Below, in pieces: positions 35,037 through 43,289 of a stretch of DNA of 64,000 bases (the first letter of the stretch is position 1; each line of letters opens with the position of its first letter). A program made the translations under genes and the position numbers. Location: NCBI GenBank assembly GCA_963664665.2, contig CAXXMH010000008.1, positions 124,001-188,000 of the forward strand. Reading direction: 5' to 3'. The stretch comes from Bin55 sp963664665. Its GTDB lineage: Bacteria; Pseudomonadota; Gammaproteobacteria; Pseudomonadales; Azotimanducaceae. The notes beneath the pieces were generated by a model. That model worked only from the letters and a program-made list of their open reading frames with translations. It was not told the DNA's origin and did not search any database.

Positions 35037-36422
35037 ATGATTGGAGATGTCAATCGCGCTGAGCCTGTGCTGTTTCCGCCGTCGCTGGAAGAACTGCTGC
35101 CGGACGATCACGTCGCGCGACTGTACGTACGGGTGGCGGCGCGGTTGGACTTGTCAGCGTTAGAGGCGACGTACCATGTGGATGCGGGGCGCAAGGGGTA
35201 CCCGCCGGCCGTGCTGCTGGCGCTGTGGCTGTACGGTTACATGACCGGCGTGAACAGTTCGCGCAAGCTGGAGCAAGCGACCCATGACCGGCTGGATTTC
35301 ATGTACATCGCCGGGGGTCAGCATCCGGACCACACGACGCTGGCGAACTTTCGCCGTGCGCATCGTGCGGCGTTTGAAGCGGCGGCGGCGGAATTCTTGC
35401 AGGTGCTGATCGAAGGCGGCGTGGTGCAGTTGTCCGCGATTGCGGTTGACGGGACGAAGCTGAAGGCGTATGCGGCGCGGGAGAAATCGTTGACGGCGAA
35501 GCTGGCGCGGAAACGCATCGAGGTCTGTCAAAAGGTGATTGCGCGCTTGTCCGAACAGGCGGACCGCCATGACGCTGAAGGCGCGGATGCCAACGTTCAT
35601 GCGGTCGGTGCCGCCGTTGACGATGACGTCTTGACGCGGCTGCTGGTGGACGTCAAGCGCTACGAGGCGATGGCGGCAAAACTGGATGCGGCGGACGCCG
35701 CTGCGCTGGCGGCCGAACAAGCCGCTTACGACAAGCTGCAGGCGGCCCGCGACGCGCATGAAAAAGCCCATGGCGCGAAGCCCCGGGGTGCGCCGCCGAA
35801 GCCGCCAGGGGATGCGCCCAAGCAGGCGGCGCGAGAACACTTGACCGACCCCGATTCGCAGCTGATGAAGACCCGTGACGGGATCATGCCGGCGTACAAC
35901 GCGCAAGCGGGCGTCGACGTGGACACGCAGCTCATCGTGACGTCGGGCGTGACCGACGCGCCGACCGACCACGGTCAGATCGTGCCGACGCTGGATGCGC
36001 TCGAAGCGTTGCCCACCGTCGAGCCAGACGTGGCGGCTGCCGCCGCGGATGACGAAGACGGTCGCATGAACCTGTTGGCGGACGCGGGTTACTACAGCGA
36101 CGACAATGTTCGGGCGTGCGAGAAAGGCGGCGTCAAGGCCTATATCGCCACCGGCAAAAACGGGCGGGCACAACCACCGAAAGGGTCTTGTTCGCAAGCG
36201 GTCGAGACCATGGTGGCACGGATGCAGGACGTGGTCGGCCAGGCCCTGTATCGCAAGCGCAAGAGCACGGTCGAAACGACGTTCGGCTGCATCAAGGACG
36301 CGATGGGATTTCGGTATCCGAAGATGCGCGGTCTCGCCGGCGTTCAAACCGAGTGGCAGCTGGCGTGTCTGGCGTGGAACGTCAAACGCTTGTACAGTTT
36401 AGGTAGGGAAAGTCTATTCTGA
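35037..36422 (+). CDS. IS1182-family transposase
   Basis: A 461-residue DDE-type transposase. The N-terminal helical domain begins LFPPSLEELLPDDHVARL and includes GRKGYPPAVLLALWLYGY and SSRKLEQATHDRLDFMY, typical of IS1182/IS5-like enzymes. AIAVDGTKLKA carries the first catalytic Asp, LLADAGYYSDDNVRACE the second, and KSTVETTFGCIKDAMGFR the Glu. The middle 80-100 residues are Ala-rich and look like an insertion or linker. The frame is intact, so the element may be active. ATG 35037 follows a C-rich stretch without a clear ribosome-binding site. Confidence 0.92.
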   Translation: MIGDVNRAEPVLFPPSLEELLPDDHVARLYVRVAARLDLSALEATYHVDAGRKGYPPAVLLALWLYGYMTGVNSSRKLEQATHDRLDFMYIAGGQHPDHTTLANFRRAHRAAFEAAAAEFLQVLIEGGVVQLSAIAVDGTKLKAYAAREKSLTAKLARKRIEVCQKVIARLSEQADRHDAEGADANVHAVGAAVDDDVLTRLLVDVKRYEAMAAKLDAADAAALAAEQAAYDKLQAARDAHEKAHGAKPRGAPPKPPGDAPKQAAREHLTDPDSQLMKTRDGIMPAYNAQAGVDVDTQLIVTSGVTDAPTDHGQIVPTLDALEALPTVEPDVAAAAADDEDGRMNLLADAGYYSDDNVRACEKGGVKAYIATGKNGRAQPPKGSCSQAVETMVARMQDVVGQALYRKRKSTVETTFGCIKDAMGFRYPKMRGLAGVQTEWQLACLAWNVKRLYSLGRESLF

Positions 36423-36587
36423 ATGCGGAGAAACGCGAAAACCACCTCAAAGTGGATGCAATATGGCTGGTTTCGGTGACTTTGAGCGTTTAATTTCGGT
36501 CGAATCCGGCTTGACCGGCGCACCGACACCGATCGGGCCGATTAAATGCGATCGCGAGCGAAAAACGCCGCAAAACCGAGTCGAAAA

Positions 36588-36598
36588 TCAACAGCCTC
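36588..36598 (-). repeat. Right terminal inverted repeat of the IS1182-family element
   Basis: TCAACAGCCTC, the exact complement of the left end, followed at 36599-36602 by the second AATA target duplication. Confidence 0.8.
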
Positions 36599-36828
36599 AA
36601 TATTCCCAATAAATATATGGGGTACTCGATTGAATACATACTGCGTTGATATGGCTGTTCTCGCTGGACGCTTTGGAACGTCGTACGAGTTCTATATCTA
36701 AAACGCGTTCACGCCGAGCAACCAAGTGCGCGTCGCCGCATCATCGCCTAATTCGGACTTACTTAGTGCTGTTGATTCCCGTGAAATCTCGTTGGAAATC
36801 TCAATGTGAAAGCTAATACTCGGAAGGG

Positions 36829-37065
36829 TTAGGCAGCGTGCAGCTGACAAGAACAGTCGACTAACTCTTCCGAGCATTGGTCGTCGTTAACCGCTTGCAT
36901 TTCCATGAACTCGCTGAACGTCTCTACGGTAAACCTAGGTGACCCGAATCGTAGTAATGCGCGCCAGAATCGCTTAAATATCGTGTCGCCTGACAGCGTG
37001 CGGTGTCGCGCGTCGTTATACATCTCCATCTCCATCCATTGTGTGGACTTTCTCAATCGCGCCAT
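36829..37065 (-). CDS. Possible small hypothetical protein, 78 residues
   Basis: I do not recognise it. The predicted protein has a Met-rich, charged N-terminal half (WMEMEMYNDARHR), a basic aromatic middle (FKRFWRALLRFG) and a Cys-containing acidic end (CSEELVDCSCQ). There is no hydrophobic leader and no clear ribosome-binding site before ATG 37065. It stands alone in an otherwise empty stretch, so it may be a chance frame. Confidence 0.3.
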   Translation of the reverse strand: MARLRKSTQWMEMEMYNDARHRTLSGDTIFKRFWRALLRFGSPRFTVETFSEFMEMQAVNDDQCSEELVDCSCQLHAA

Positions 37066-37111
37066 AAGCTTGTGGCTACCTGCGCGTCGGATGCAATCTT
37101 AATTAAGTCGT

Positions 37112-37150
37112 CTAATCAAACGCAAGCAAATTGCTTGCTAATTCGATTAG
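37112..37150. other. Nested inverted repeat (two-stage hairpin)
   Basis: An outer stem CTAATC/GATTAG (37112-37117 with 37145-37150) encloses an inner stem GCAAGC/GCTTGC (37122-37127 with 37133-37138) with a 5-base loop. It lies 93 bases past the hydroxyacid dehydrogenase stop on the minus strand and before the small frame at 36.8 kb. It could be a transcript-end structure or an operator. No T run follows. Confidence 0.4.
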
Positions 37151-37242
37151 GATCGACTGCTATTGCACAACGATATTTCTAAATAGGAGATATAGCCTAA
37201 ATTTTTCACGATGGCGCAATATACGCCTATTTATGGGATCAT

Positions 37243-38250
37243 TTAAGCTCTAAACGCGGCGATTTCGGCTTCATTGACACAATTCTCAAGGCGTCCATCA
37301 CGTAGAAATCTTGCTGCCGTTCGCGCCGCAAACGCACGAATATCACGCACGCTCTCAGGCGTGTAGAAGGCAGAGTGTGGGGTAACGACGAGTCGGTGCT
37401 TCAGCCATTCCTCATTTGCACCCCAAGCTTTTAATAGCGGTCGATCCATCTTTGCGGGTTCTTCAGGTAAGACATCGAGACCTGCGGCAAGAACGCGGTC
37501 TGATTTCATCGCGTCATGTAAAGCGTCGACATCAACAATCGGTCCGCGTGCGGTATTGATAAGAATCATGCCTTGCTTCGCGTGACGAAATGCGTCAGCT
37601 CCCACCAAATCCCGTGTTTCGTCGTTTAACGGAGTGTGCACACTCAAGATGTCCGACTCGGACATCAACTCCTCAAGTGAGTCAACACGTTCGATTCCAA
37701 GCGCTAGCTCAGTGCCATTCGGCTTGTAGGGATCGTAGAAAATCACGCGCATGTCGAAAGCTTTCGCCCGACGAGCCGCTGCTGTTCCAATTCGACCCAA
37801 ACCTAACACACCGAACGTGCAATCCGCCATGCGTTTGCCGTAGGGATTCAATGCTGGTCGCCAGTTCCCACGTGGGTCAGCTCGCAGTGACTCATCGTGA
37901 AATGCGATACTCTTGGTTAAGGTCATCATCAGCGCGATCGCATGGTCAGCGACTTCACGAGTCCCGTAATCCGGGACATTGCAGACGGCGATACCGCGTG
38001 ATGACCACGAAGGGAGATTGACGTCGTCGAACCCGACTGCGGGTTTGACGAAAATGCGGCACTTCTCGAGTTTTTCCATACATTCTGCGGGTGGTTGTGT
38101 ACCTACGATACCATCACAATTCGCCCACTGCTCGTCCGATACATTCGCAAATCCACCACCCCACTCGCCAGCTACGCCTTCTCCTAACGCATCTAGCTCA
38201 ATCTGGTTATGGACACCACGTCCATTGGGCCAAAGCACTCTAATCGTCAT
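37243..38250 (-). CDS. D-isomer-specific 2-hydroxyacid dehydrogenase (CtBP/phosphoglycerate-dehydrogenase-like)
   Basis: NAD-dependent oxidoreductase of 335 residues counted from ATG 38250; a GTG at 38262 is possible but adds only four residues. The nucleotide motif GLGRIG is at 150-155 and ends with an acidic strand (FYDPY). The catalytic set is Arg235 (NTARGPIVD), Glu264 (LPEEP) and His292 (TPHSAFY). The overall pattern is nearest to the C-terminal-binding-protein-like branch of D-2-hydroxyacid dehydrogenases, whose bacterial substrates vary. It is divergent from the GNAT gene and heads a small catabolic-looking group with PhyH and sulfatase genes. Confidence 0.87.
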   Translation of the reverse strand: MTIRVLWPNGRGVHNQIELDALGEGVAGEWGGGFANVSDEQWANCDGIVGTQPPAECMEKLEKCRIFVKPAVGFDDVNLPSWSSRGIAVCNVPDYGTREVADHAIALMMTLTKSIAFHDESLRADPRGNWRPALNPYGKRMADCTFGVLGLGRIGTAAARRAKAFDMRVIFYDPYKPNGTELALGIERVDSLEELMSESDILSVHTPLNDETRDLVGADAFRHAKQGMILINTARGPIVDVDALHDAMKSDRVLAAGLDVLPEEPAKMDRPLLKAWGANEEWLKHRLVVTPHSAFYTPESVRDIRAFAARTAARFLRDGRLENCVNEAEIAAFRA

Positions 38251-38401
38251 CGTATACCCCACACATGACTGAACTGAGGAAAGTAGGACTCGAATCTCCG
38301 GCGATATGTCGCACGAAAGAATCGAAGCGGTAATTTTCTACATGCGAATGCAACACGGTTATTCGCAAAATACCTTGCAATATATACGCCACCAATCAAA
38401 C

Positions 38402-38986
38402 ATGGATACGCCTCATTCGTTTCCGAGCGAGATTCGGACCTCACGATTGATACTTCGCCGACCAGACTTGGCCGACGCCGCTGGATTGCATGAGGCCGTG
38501 GCTGCGTCATTTGCCGAACTTAGTCGCTGGATGCCTTGGGCGCGAGGAAGTTACAGCATTGATGACGCGCAACAGTTTTGCGCGCATGCTAAGGGTAGTT
38601 TCGACGCGGGTGTCCACTTCTTGATCAGACTGCCTGAAGACGGCACAATCATCGGCTCCGCCGAACTCACCACTATCGACGAGGAAGTACCGAGCTTTGA
38701 GATCGGCTACTGGATCCAAACCAGCTACTCGGGGTTCGGCTACATTACTGAAGCTGCACACGCATTGACTTCGTTCGCGTTCGAGAAACTTGGCAGTAAC
38801 CGAGTACAAATTCGCATCGACACCAAAAATCACAGAAGCTGGGCCATCCCCAAGCGACTTGGTTACGAACTAGAGGCGACACATTCGTCATACAGCCGCG
38901 ACAATCTTGGTGAGTTGGCCGCGTATCGCGTTTATGCGATGTTCAATCTCGAACGGTTGCGACCTCTAAAGGAATACCCGACGTAA
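38402..38986 (+). CDS. GNAT N-acetyltransferase, RimJ/RimL type
   Basis: A 194-residue acetyltransferase. The N-terminus EIRTSRLILRRPDLADA is the usual RimJ/RimL-like beginning. The acetyl-CoA-binding loop is seen in TSYSGFGYITEAAHAL, and the C-terminal VQIRIDTKNHRSW ... RLGYELEAT completes the fold. Such proteins acetylate N-termini of ribosomal proteins or small amines such as antibiotics; which applies here is open. I chose ATG 38402 because upstream in-frame codons lie in a sequence without domain homology that overlaps the promoter region of the divergent dehydrogenase gene. Confidence 0.85.
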   Translation: MDTPHSFPSEIRTSRLILRRPDLADAAGLHEAVAASFAELSRWMPWARGSYSIDDAQQFCAHAKGSFDAGVHFLIRLPEDGTIIGSAELTTIDEEVPSFEIGYWIQTSYSGFGYITEAAHALTSFAFEKLGSNRVQIRIDTKNHRSWAIPKRLGYELEATHSSYSRDNLGELAAYRVYAMFNLERLRPLKEYPT

Positions 38987-39096
38987 CCCTCTAGAACTAG
39001 CGTTTTTTCGTACCTTGATTGATATCGAGATTAGCTCGCATCAAAGATCTACGTGTGGGTTAGGAGCTCGTTCATGCAGATGTACTGATCGGTCCG

Positions 39097-39888
39097 CTAA
39101 GCTGCTGAATCCAATTCGTTTTTCTCACGCAACCGTTTTTTTAGCGTTTCAATCGGATTTCGGTAATCAACTGATCCAAGTCCGAAATTCGTCAGTTTGT
39201 AGCCGATCAATGCTTGCAGTTTCTCCGGCATTTCAAGCACGACCTCAGGCGGGACAGCAACAAATTGGTTCTCACGTTGCTTAAGCCATGCCAGATTAAA
39301 GTTCACGTTGATCGATCTTCGATAGAAGTTCTTTGTCGAGTTCCCACCGCCACGATGCCAAACGGCTCCATCCCACAGTAACAATCCACCGAGCGGCATC
39401 TCAACAGCAACCGTCGGCGTATCAGCATCAGCCTTATCGCTTGAAAGATGACTTCGAGGCACAACTTCGGTCGCACCGTTCTCTACCGTAAATGGGTCCA
39501 GTGCAATTAGCGTGTTGACGATGAGCGGTTGGTGTGGGTACGGAATCGGGTAGTGTCCGTCGTCCCGATGCATGTGTTGGCGACGGTCGCCGGGAGCTGG
39601 CCGCATCGCTGCGACACCCGAGACTTGAATGTCCGGACCTAGAACCGCTTCGATCAACCCTAATAGCCGATCGTTCATCAGTAGTTCGTCTACTGCACGG
39701 GTTTTCGCAAGTAGGTTATGTGTGTGAATCGTCTGCTGACCAAATTCTTCTGACGACCGGCTACCTATCTCATCGAAGATCGGCGCTAAATTACGCCTTA
39801 GCTTCTCAACCATTTCGTCGTTTAGAAAGTCAGGAACGACCACATATCCGTCTTTACGGATTTGGTCTACGTAGGGTTGTAAATTCAT
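39097..39888 (-). CDS. Phytanoyl-CoA dioxygenase (PhyH) family protein, second copy
   Basis: Fe(II)/2-oxoglutarate oxygenase, 263 residues from ATG 39888. The triad is His107-x-Asp109 (HMHRDDGHYP) and His178 (LWDGAVWHRGGGN), with Arg190/Arg191 as probable 2-oxoglutarate ligand. The N-terminus YVDQIRKDGYVVVPDFL is typical. It is only distantly similar to the PhyH protein at 13.1 kb; the metal-site contexts differ (HRDDGHYP versus HNDWAYYL), so the two likely have different substrates. A perfect inverted repeat lies 26 bases before the start, suggesting local control by a repressor or activator. Confidence 0.87.
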   Translation of the reverse strand: MNLQPYVDQIRKDGYVVVPDFLNDEMVEKLRRNLAPIFDEIGSRSSEEFGQQTIHTHNLLAKTRAVDELLMNDRLLGLIEAVLGPDIQVSGVAAMRPAPGDRRQHMHRDDGHYPIPYPHQPLIVNTLIALDPFTVENGATEVVPRSHLSSDKADADTPTVAVEMPLGGLLLWDGAVWHRGGGNSTKNFYRRSINVNFNLAWLKQRENQFVAVPPEVVLEMPEKLQALIGYKLTNFGLGSVDYRNPIETLKKRLREKNELDSAA

Positions 39889-39913
39889 GGTCAGTTGTTC
39901 CAAATCAGCAGAT

Positions 39914-39931
39914 TAATCACTATCGTGATTA
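39914..39931. promoter_or_regulatory. Candidate operator: TAATCAC-N4-GTGATTA palindrome
   Basis: A perfect 7-base inverted repeat with a 4-base spacer (TATC) lies 26-43 bases upstream of the PhyH gene start. The form, an AT-rich 18-bp dyad close to a start codon, is typical for dimeric regulators such as GntR, LacI or MarR types. No regulator gene is encoded next to it. It could also form a small RNA hairpin in the leader. Confidence 0.5.
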
Positions 39932-40139
39932 GCACTGGAGTAACTTAGGATCGAAAAGAAGCGCTCATTTTAGATACACGACTCACCTTCTCGATGCGAC
40001 ACAGTGTCACGTATATCAAGGAATGAGAATTCTGTGAAAGAGAAATTCAGACCGACCTGACGCAGTCAATTTGCTTCACCGGTACTGGTATGTGAGAGTA
40101 AAGTATCCATCAAGCATCTAACACGCGCGTGATAGACCG

Positions 40140-41576
40140 TCAAAACTTCCGCGAATCTTGACCCACAGGAACCGTATCGGACGTCCTTAGGTACCAATTG
40201 AGCATGGTGTTCTCAAGTTCCTGTCGTACATCACTCATAGCCGAATCGTCGATCCGATTCGTTAACTCCCGAGGATCTTCGCATAAGTCATAGAGCTCTG
40301 ACACACCTGCAGTGCGCCTAACTAGCTTGTGATTCAAGCTCCGAATCATCGTGGCTCGACAAACGCTGGAAGGACTATCCTGCTGCATTTTCCCTTTAGG
40401 GTAGTAATTCCCTTCAATCGGTGGTTCGACCCTACTCCATCGACCTTCAAATGCATGCGGTTCGTGAGGATCGTAGCCACCCTCGGCGAAGACGAAACGC
40501 TCCCTGTCTTCCGGCTCGCCGCGAAGTTGAGGTACAAACGATTTCGCAAAGTGAACGTGTCCGGCTTCAATATCTGCTAATTCCAGTACACTCGCCATCA
40601 GGTCAAACATTTCCACCGGTCCTTCAACCATATGACCTGATTTACAGCCCGGCGCTTTTACCAGCAGCGGCACGCGTGTGATTGGGTCGCTGCAGTCACT
40701 TGGCCATTTTTCGACCAGACCAAAGTCTCCAGCCCAATCTCCATGGTCCGATGAAACGACGAGGACAGTATTCTCGAAAAGACCTTGTTCTTCCATCACA
40801 GCCGTGAGTTCGCCTAGGAGCCAGTCCGTGTAGCTGATCATTCCTAGATAGACAGCGTTGAGCCTGCGAAAGAAACTCTCCGGCAGTTCGTTCAGACGCC
40901 GATATCTCCGAATCATTTCGTAGTGAATCGGCTTGTTTTTTATGTCTGAAGGTCTTAGCTCAGGGATGTCCTCCGCGTCGTACATGTGGTAGAAATCACG
41001 ATGGGTGGTATAGGACGGATGAGGTTGTAGTATTGGGAGAAACAAGAAGAAAGGCGGGTCATCGTTTTTCCTGTTTCTTAAGTAATCGATGCCTGCCTTT
41101 ACTTTTACGTAGTCGGGGTGATCTTCCCTCCCACCGTCAAAGGGCTCGGCGTCAAAGCTGTAATACGCCTTTTCACCGAGCTCATGACGATTTTTCCTAA
41201 CGGGCGCCTCCGGCTCAATGTACTCTTCGATACAGAAGAGACTATCTTGCGCAAGCATGTCGTTCTTGCCATACCATCGGATGTCGTATCCCGCTTCAAA
41301 TAAGTAGCGAAATAGGTGAGGTTCGTGACCACGTATCAGATGCCAATTCGTACGATGACCGGCACAATGAGGATAGAGTCCTGTCACCATAGACGCTCTA
41401 GAAGGAACACACTGTGCATTCTGAACGTGACATTGGTTGAAGCGGACGCCTTCCGATGCTAAGCGGTCGTAGTTTGGGGTGCTAATTAGCGGATGACCGT
41501 AGCAAGCCAGACTCTCGGCTCTCATTTCGTCTGGCTGAAAGAAGACGAAATTCAAAGGCTTCTTTTCTTCTACCAT
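40140..41576 (-). CDS. Cytoplasmic sulfatase (alkaline phosphatase superfamily)
   Basis: A 478-residue type I sulfatase. The formylglycine signature is CVPSRASMVTGLYP; the Cys is converted to formylglycine by a maturase. Metal-binding segments include FFQPDEMRAESLACYG near the N-terminus and VSSDHGDWAGDFG. There is no signal peptide, so it should act in the cytoplasm on an imported sulfate or phosphonate ester, as choline-sulfatase and phosphonate-monoester-hydrolase relatives do. ATG 41576 was chosen because the conserved first strand (NFVFFQPDE) follows at once; an earlier start at 41627 adds only basic, non-conserved residues. Its proximity to PhyH and hydroxyacid dehydrogenase genes suggests catabolism of a sulfated natural product. 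Confidence 0.88.
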   Translation of the reverse strand: MVEEKKPLNFVFFQPDEMRAESLACYGHPLISTPNYDRLASEGVRFNQCHVQNAQCVPSRASMVTGLYPHCAGHRTNWHLIRGHEPHLFRYLFEAGYDIRWYGKNDMLAQDSLFCIEEYIEPEAPVRKNRHELGEKAYYSFDAEPFDGGREDHPDYVKVKAGIDYLRNRKNDDPPFFLFLPILQPHPSYTTHRDFYHMYDAEDIPELRPSDIKNKPIHYEMIRRYRRLNELPESFFRRLNAVYLGMISYTDWLLGELTAVMEEQGLFENTVLVVSSDHGDWAGDFGLVEKWPSDCSDPITRVPLLVKAPGCKSGHMVEGPVEMFDLMASVLELADIEAGHVHFAKSFVPQLRGEPEDRERFVFAEGGYDPHEPHAFEGRWSRVEPPIEGNYYPKGKMQQDSPSSVCRATMIRSLNHKLVRRTAGVSELYDLCEDPRELTNRIDDSAMSDVRQELENTMLNWYLRTSDTVPVGQDSRKF

Positions 41577-41805
41577 GGTGTTGCTACCAAATGATGATGA
41601 GCGAAGTCGAATACGAACGCGGTCCAAAGTTACTTCGCGTCCGATTGAGAACCGGAAGACCTAGGCGATTATGTTGTGTCATCTACTAGGAGATCAATCA
41701 AAATGGGTCGACCGCAACCAATCGGTTTTAACTAAACGAGCTGCTTTGTCAGTCGTTCTCGCACATGAGGTACGACTCGACAGTCAATCCTAAATTCAAC
41801 CGACT

Positions 41806-41836
41806 AAGCGGAATCGATCGGCCGAAGGATTCGCTT
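41806..41836 (-). terminator. Hairpin at the end of the nuo operon
   Basis: On the minus strand AAGCGAAT pairs with ATTCcGCTT with a single bulged C, closed further by TCGGCCGA in the centre. The first bases coincide with the nuoN stop codon. A moderately T-rich segment (GTTGAATTTAGG) follows. It is a reasonable terminator for the 14.5-kb operon. Confidence 0.45.
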
Positions 41837-43289
41837 AAAACCCGGACGCCTGCACGATTGCGCGAATCACGTCAATCATCGGTGTCGGATAAACGCCAAA
41901 TACGACAATTAGAAACCCCAACGCCGTGACTGCCACGACGCTTTGCGTACCGACCTGCGGTAGTGCCGTTGCACCGGGTTTCACTTCTTTGACCATCGTG
42001 TAAATGAGTCTTAGATAGTAAAAGACACCAATCGCACTACCGATGATTAGCGCCCAGACCAATGCCCAAGCGGTGCCTTCCACGCCGGCGGCGAATACAT
42101 AGAACTTCGCGATAAAACCGATCGTCAGCGGAATTCCTGCGAGCGCTAAGGCAACTGCAGTCAGAATGGACGCCAGCAAGGGATTACGCCAAAACAGACC
42201 AGCATAGGACTCTATTAGCTCGTTGTCTTCAGATTCGTGCTCACTTGTTAGGCTCACAATACCGAAGGCAGCTAACGTAATGAGGAAATATGCTGCGACG
42301 TAGAGCAGGATTGTCTCCAACACGAGCTCGGGTCTCGCTGAATTTACGACGAGGATCGCAATCAGTAAGTAGCCGAGATGTGCGATCGACGAGTACGCCA
42401 GAAGTCGCTTTAGATTGCTTTGCAGTAAGGCAAGCAAGTTGCCAACGACCATCGATGCAACGGCAACGAACGCGATGGCGTAGTACACCCCATCGTAGCT
42501 AAGAACATCGGTCGCTTGAACGTACCGGATCAACAATGCGATAACCGCGCCCTTTGATACCGTCGCGACATAGCCGGTCACGACTGCAGGAGCACCCTGG
42601 TACACGTCCGGAGTCCACATATGGAATGGTACGAGGGATAACTTGAACGCAATCCCGACGCAAATCAAGGCTTGACCCAAGAGAAAGTAGCTTCGTTCGC
42701 CTGAATCTGGCGATAAGTTCAGTTCGGTAAACGCCATCGTTCCCGAAGCCGCATAAATGAGTGCCATTCCCATCAGAATCGCGCTCGACGCGACGGCCGA
42801 TAACACGAGATATTTCGCCGCTGCCTCCAATGGACCGCGACTCTGCCGCGGATATGCGATCATCGCGTAGAGCGAAATCGACAGAATCTCAAGACCAAGA
42901 ATGAAACTGGCGAAGTGTGTCGCCGCGGCGACCACGATCGCGCCAGCTGTGGCGGTCAGAAGCAAAATGTAGAACTCTTCGCATCGTTCCATCCGCGCAT
43001 CGAAATACGGATATGCAAACAGCGCCGTCACGACCGCACCAAGCAAAAACATAGCGTTAAAGAACACCTGAATGCCAGATATGTTCAGAAGACCGAAAAG
43101 CTCATAGCCAGCTGTGGGTATGTGGTCTAACGCAATATCGTGTGCAGCAAGTGAAAGAATTAATGTAAGAAGGCAAAGACCCAACGCAAGCTTGTGCGTA
43201 CGCACAATCGAGACGCCGATCATCAAGACCAGTATGCCACCGACTAGGACTATCAGTGGGAAACCAACCCACAAGTCAGTCAAAGTCAT
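41835..43289 (-). CDS. nuoN: NADH-quinone oxidoreductase subunit N
   Basis: Last gene of the complex I operon and one of the three antiporter-like membrane subunits. It has 484 residues (E. coli 485) and about 14 helices. Conserved membrane residues are visible in LGLEILSISLYAMIAY, KLSLVPFHMWTPDVYQGAP with Lys in the proton-path helix, and LLAYSSIAHLGYLLIA. The start overlaps the nuoM stop by four bases. Confidence 0.96.
   Translation of the reverse strand: MTLTDLWVGFPLIVLVGGILVLMIGVSIVRTHKLALGLCLLTLILSLAAHDIALDHIPTAGYELFGLLNISGIQVFFNAMFLLGAVVTALFAYPYFDARMERCEEFYILLLTATAGAIVVAAATHFASFILGLEILSISLYAMIAYPRQSRGPLEAAAKYLVLSAVASSAILMGMALIYAASGTMAFTELNLSPDSGERSYFLLGQALICVGIAFKLSLVPFHMWTPDVYQGAPAVVTGYVATVSKGAVIALLIRYVQATDVLSYDGVYYAIAFVAVASMVVGNLLALLQSNLKRLLAYSSIAHLGYLLIAILVVNSARPELVLETILLYVAAYFLITLAAFGIVSLTSEHESEDNELIESYAGLFWRNPLLASILTAVALALAGIPLTIGFIAKFYVFAAGVEGTAWALVWALIIGSAIGVFYYLRLIYTMVKEVKPGATALPQVGTQSVVAVTALGFLIVVFGVYPTPMIDVIRAIVQASGF

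Larger units (their letters stand above)
34948..36598 (+). mobile_element. Complete IS1182-family insertion sequence, 1651 bp
   Basis: The element is bounded by 11-base perfect inverted repeats (GAGGCTGTTGA at 34948-34958 and its complement at 36588-36598) and flanked by AATA on both sides. One full-length transposase fills most of it, leaving about 90 bases before and 175 after. The coding part is strikingly GC-rich, with third positions nearly all G or C, whereas neighbouring genes are mixed. Together this indicates recent arrival from a more GC-rich host. It lies between djlA and an unoccupied stretch, and I see no gene broken by the insertion. Confidence 0.9.
36599..37242. other. Long intergenic stretch between the insertion sequence and the hydroxyacid dehydrogenase
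   Basis: About 640 bases, AT-rich at both ends, with no gene I can support firmly. It contains a weak 78-codon reading frame on the minus strand (36829-37065) and a nested hairpin at 37112-37150. No tRNA, no recognisable ncRNA and no protein remnant was seen. It may be a decayed region where insertions are tolerated. Confidence 0.6.

Noticed and set aside
35160..36347. A 395-codon open frame on the minus strand
   Set aside because: It is antisense to the IS1182 transposase. GC-rich coding DNA often leaves the opposite frame open, and the product is an Arg/His-rich sequence without a domain.
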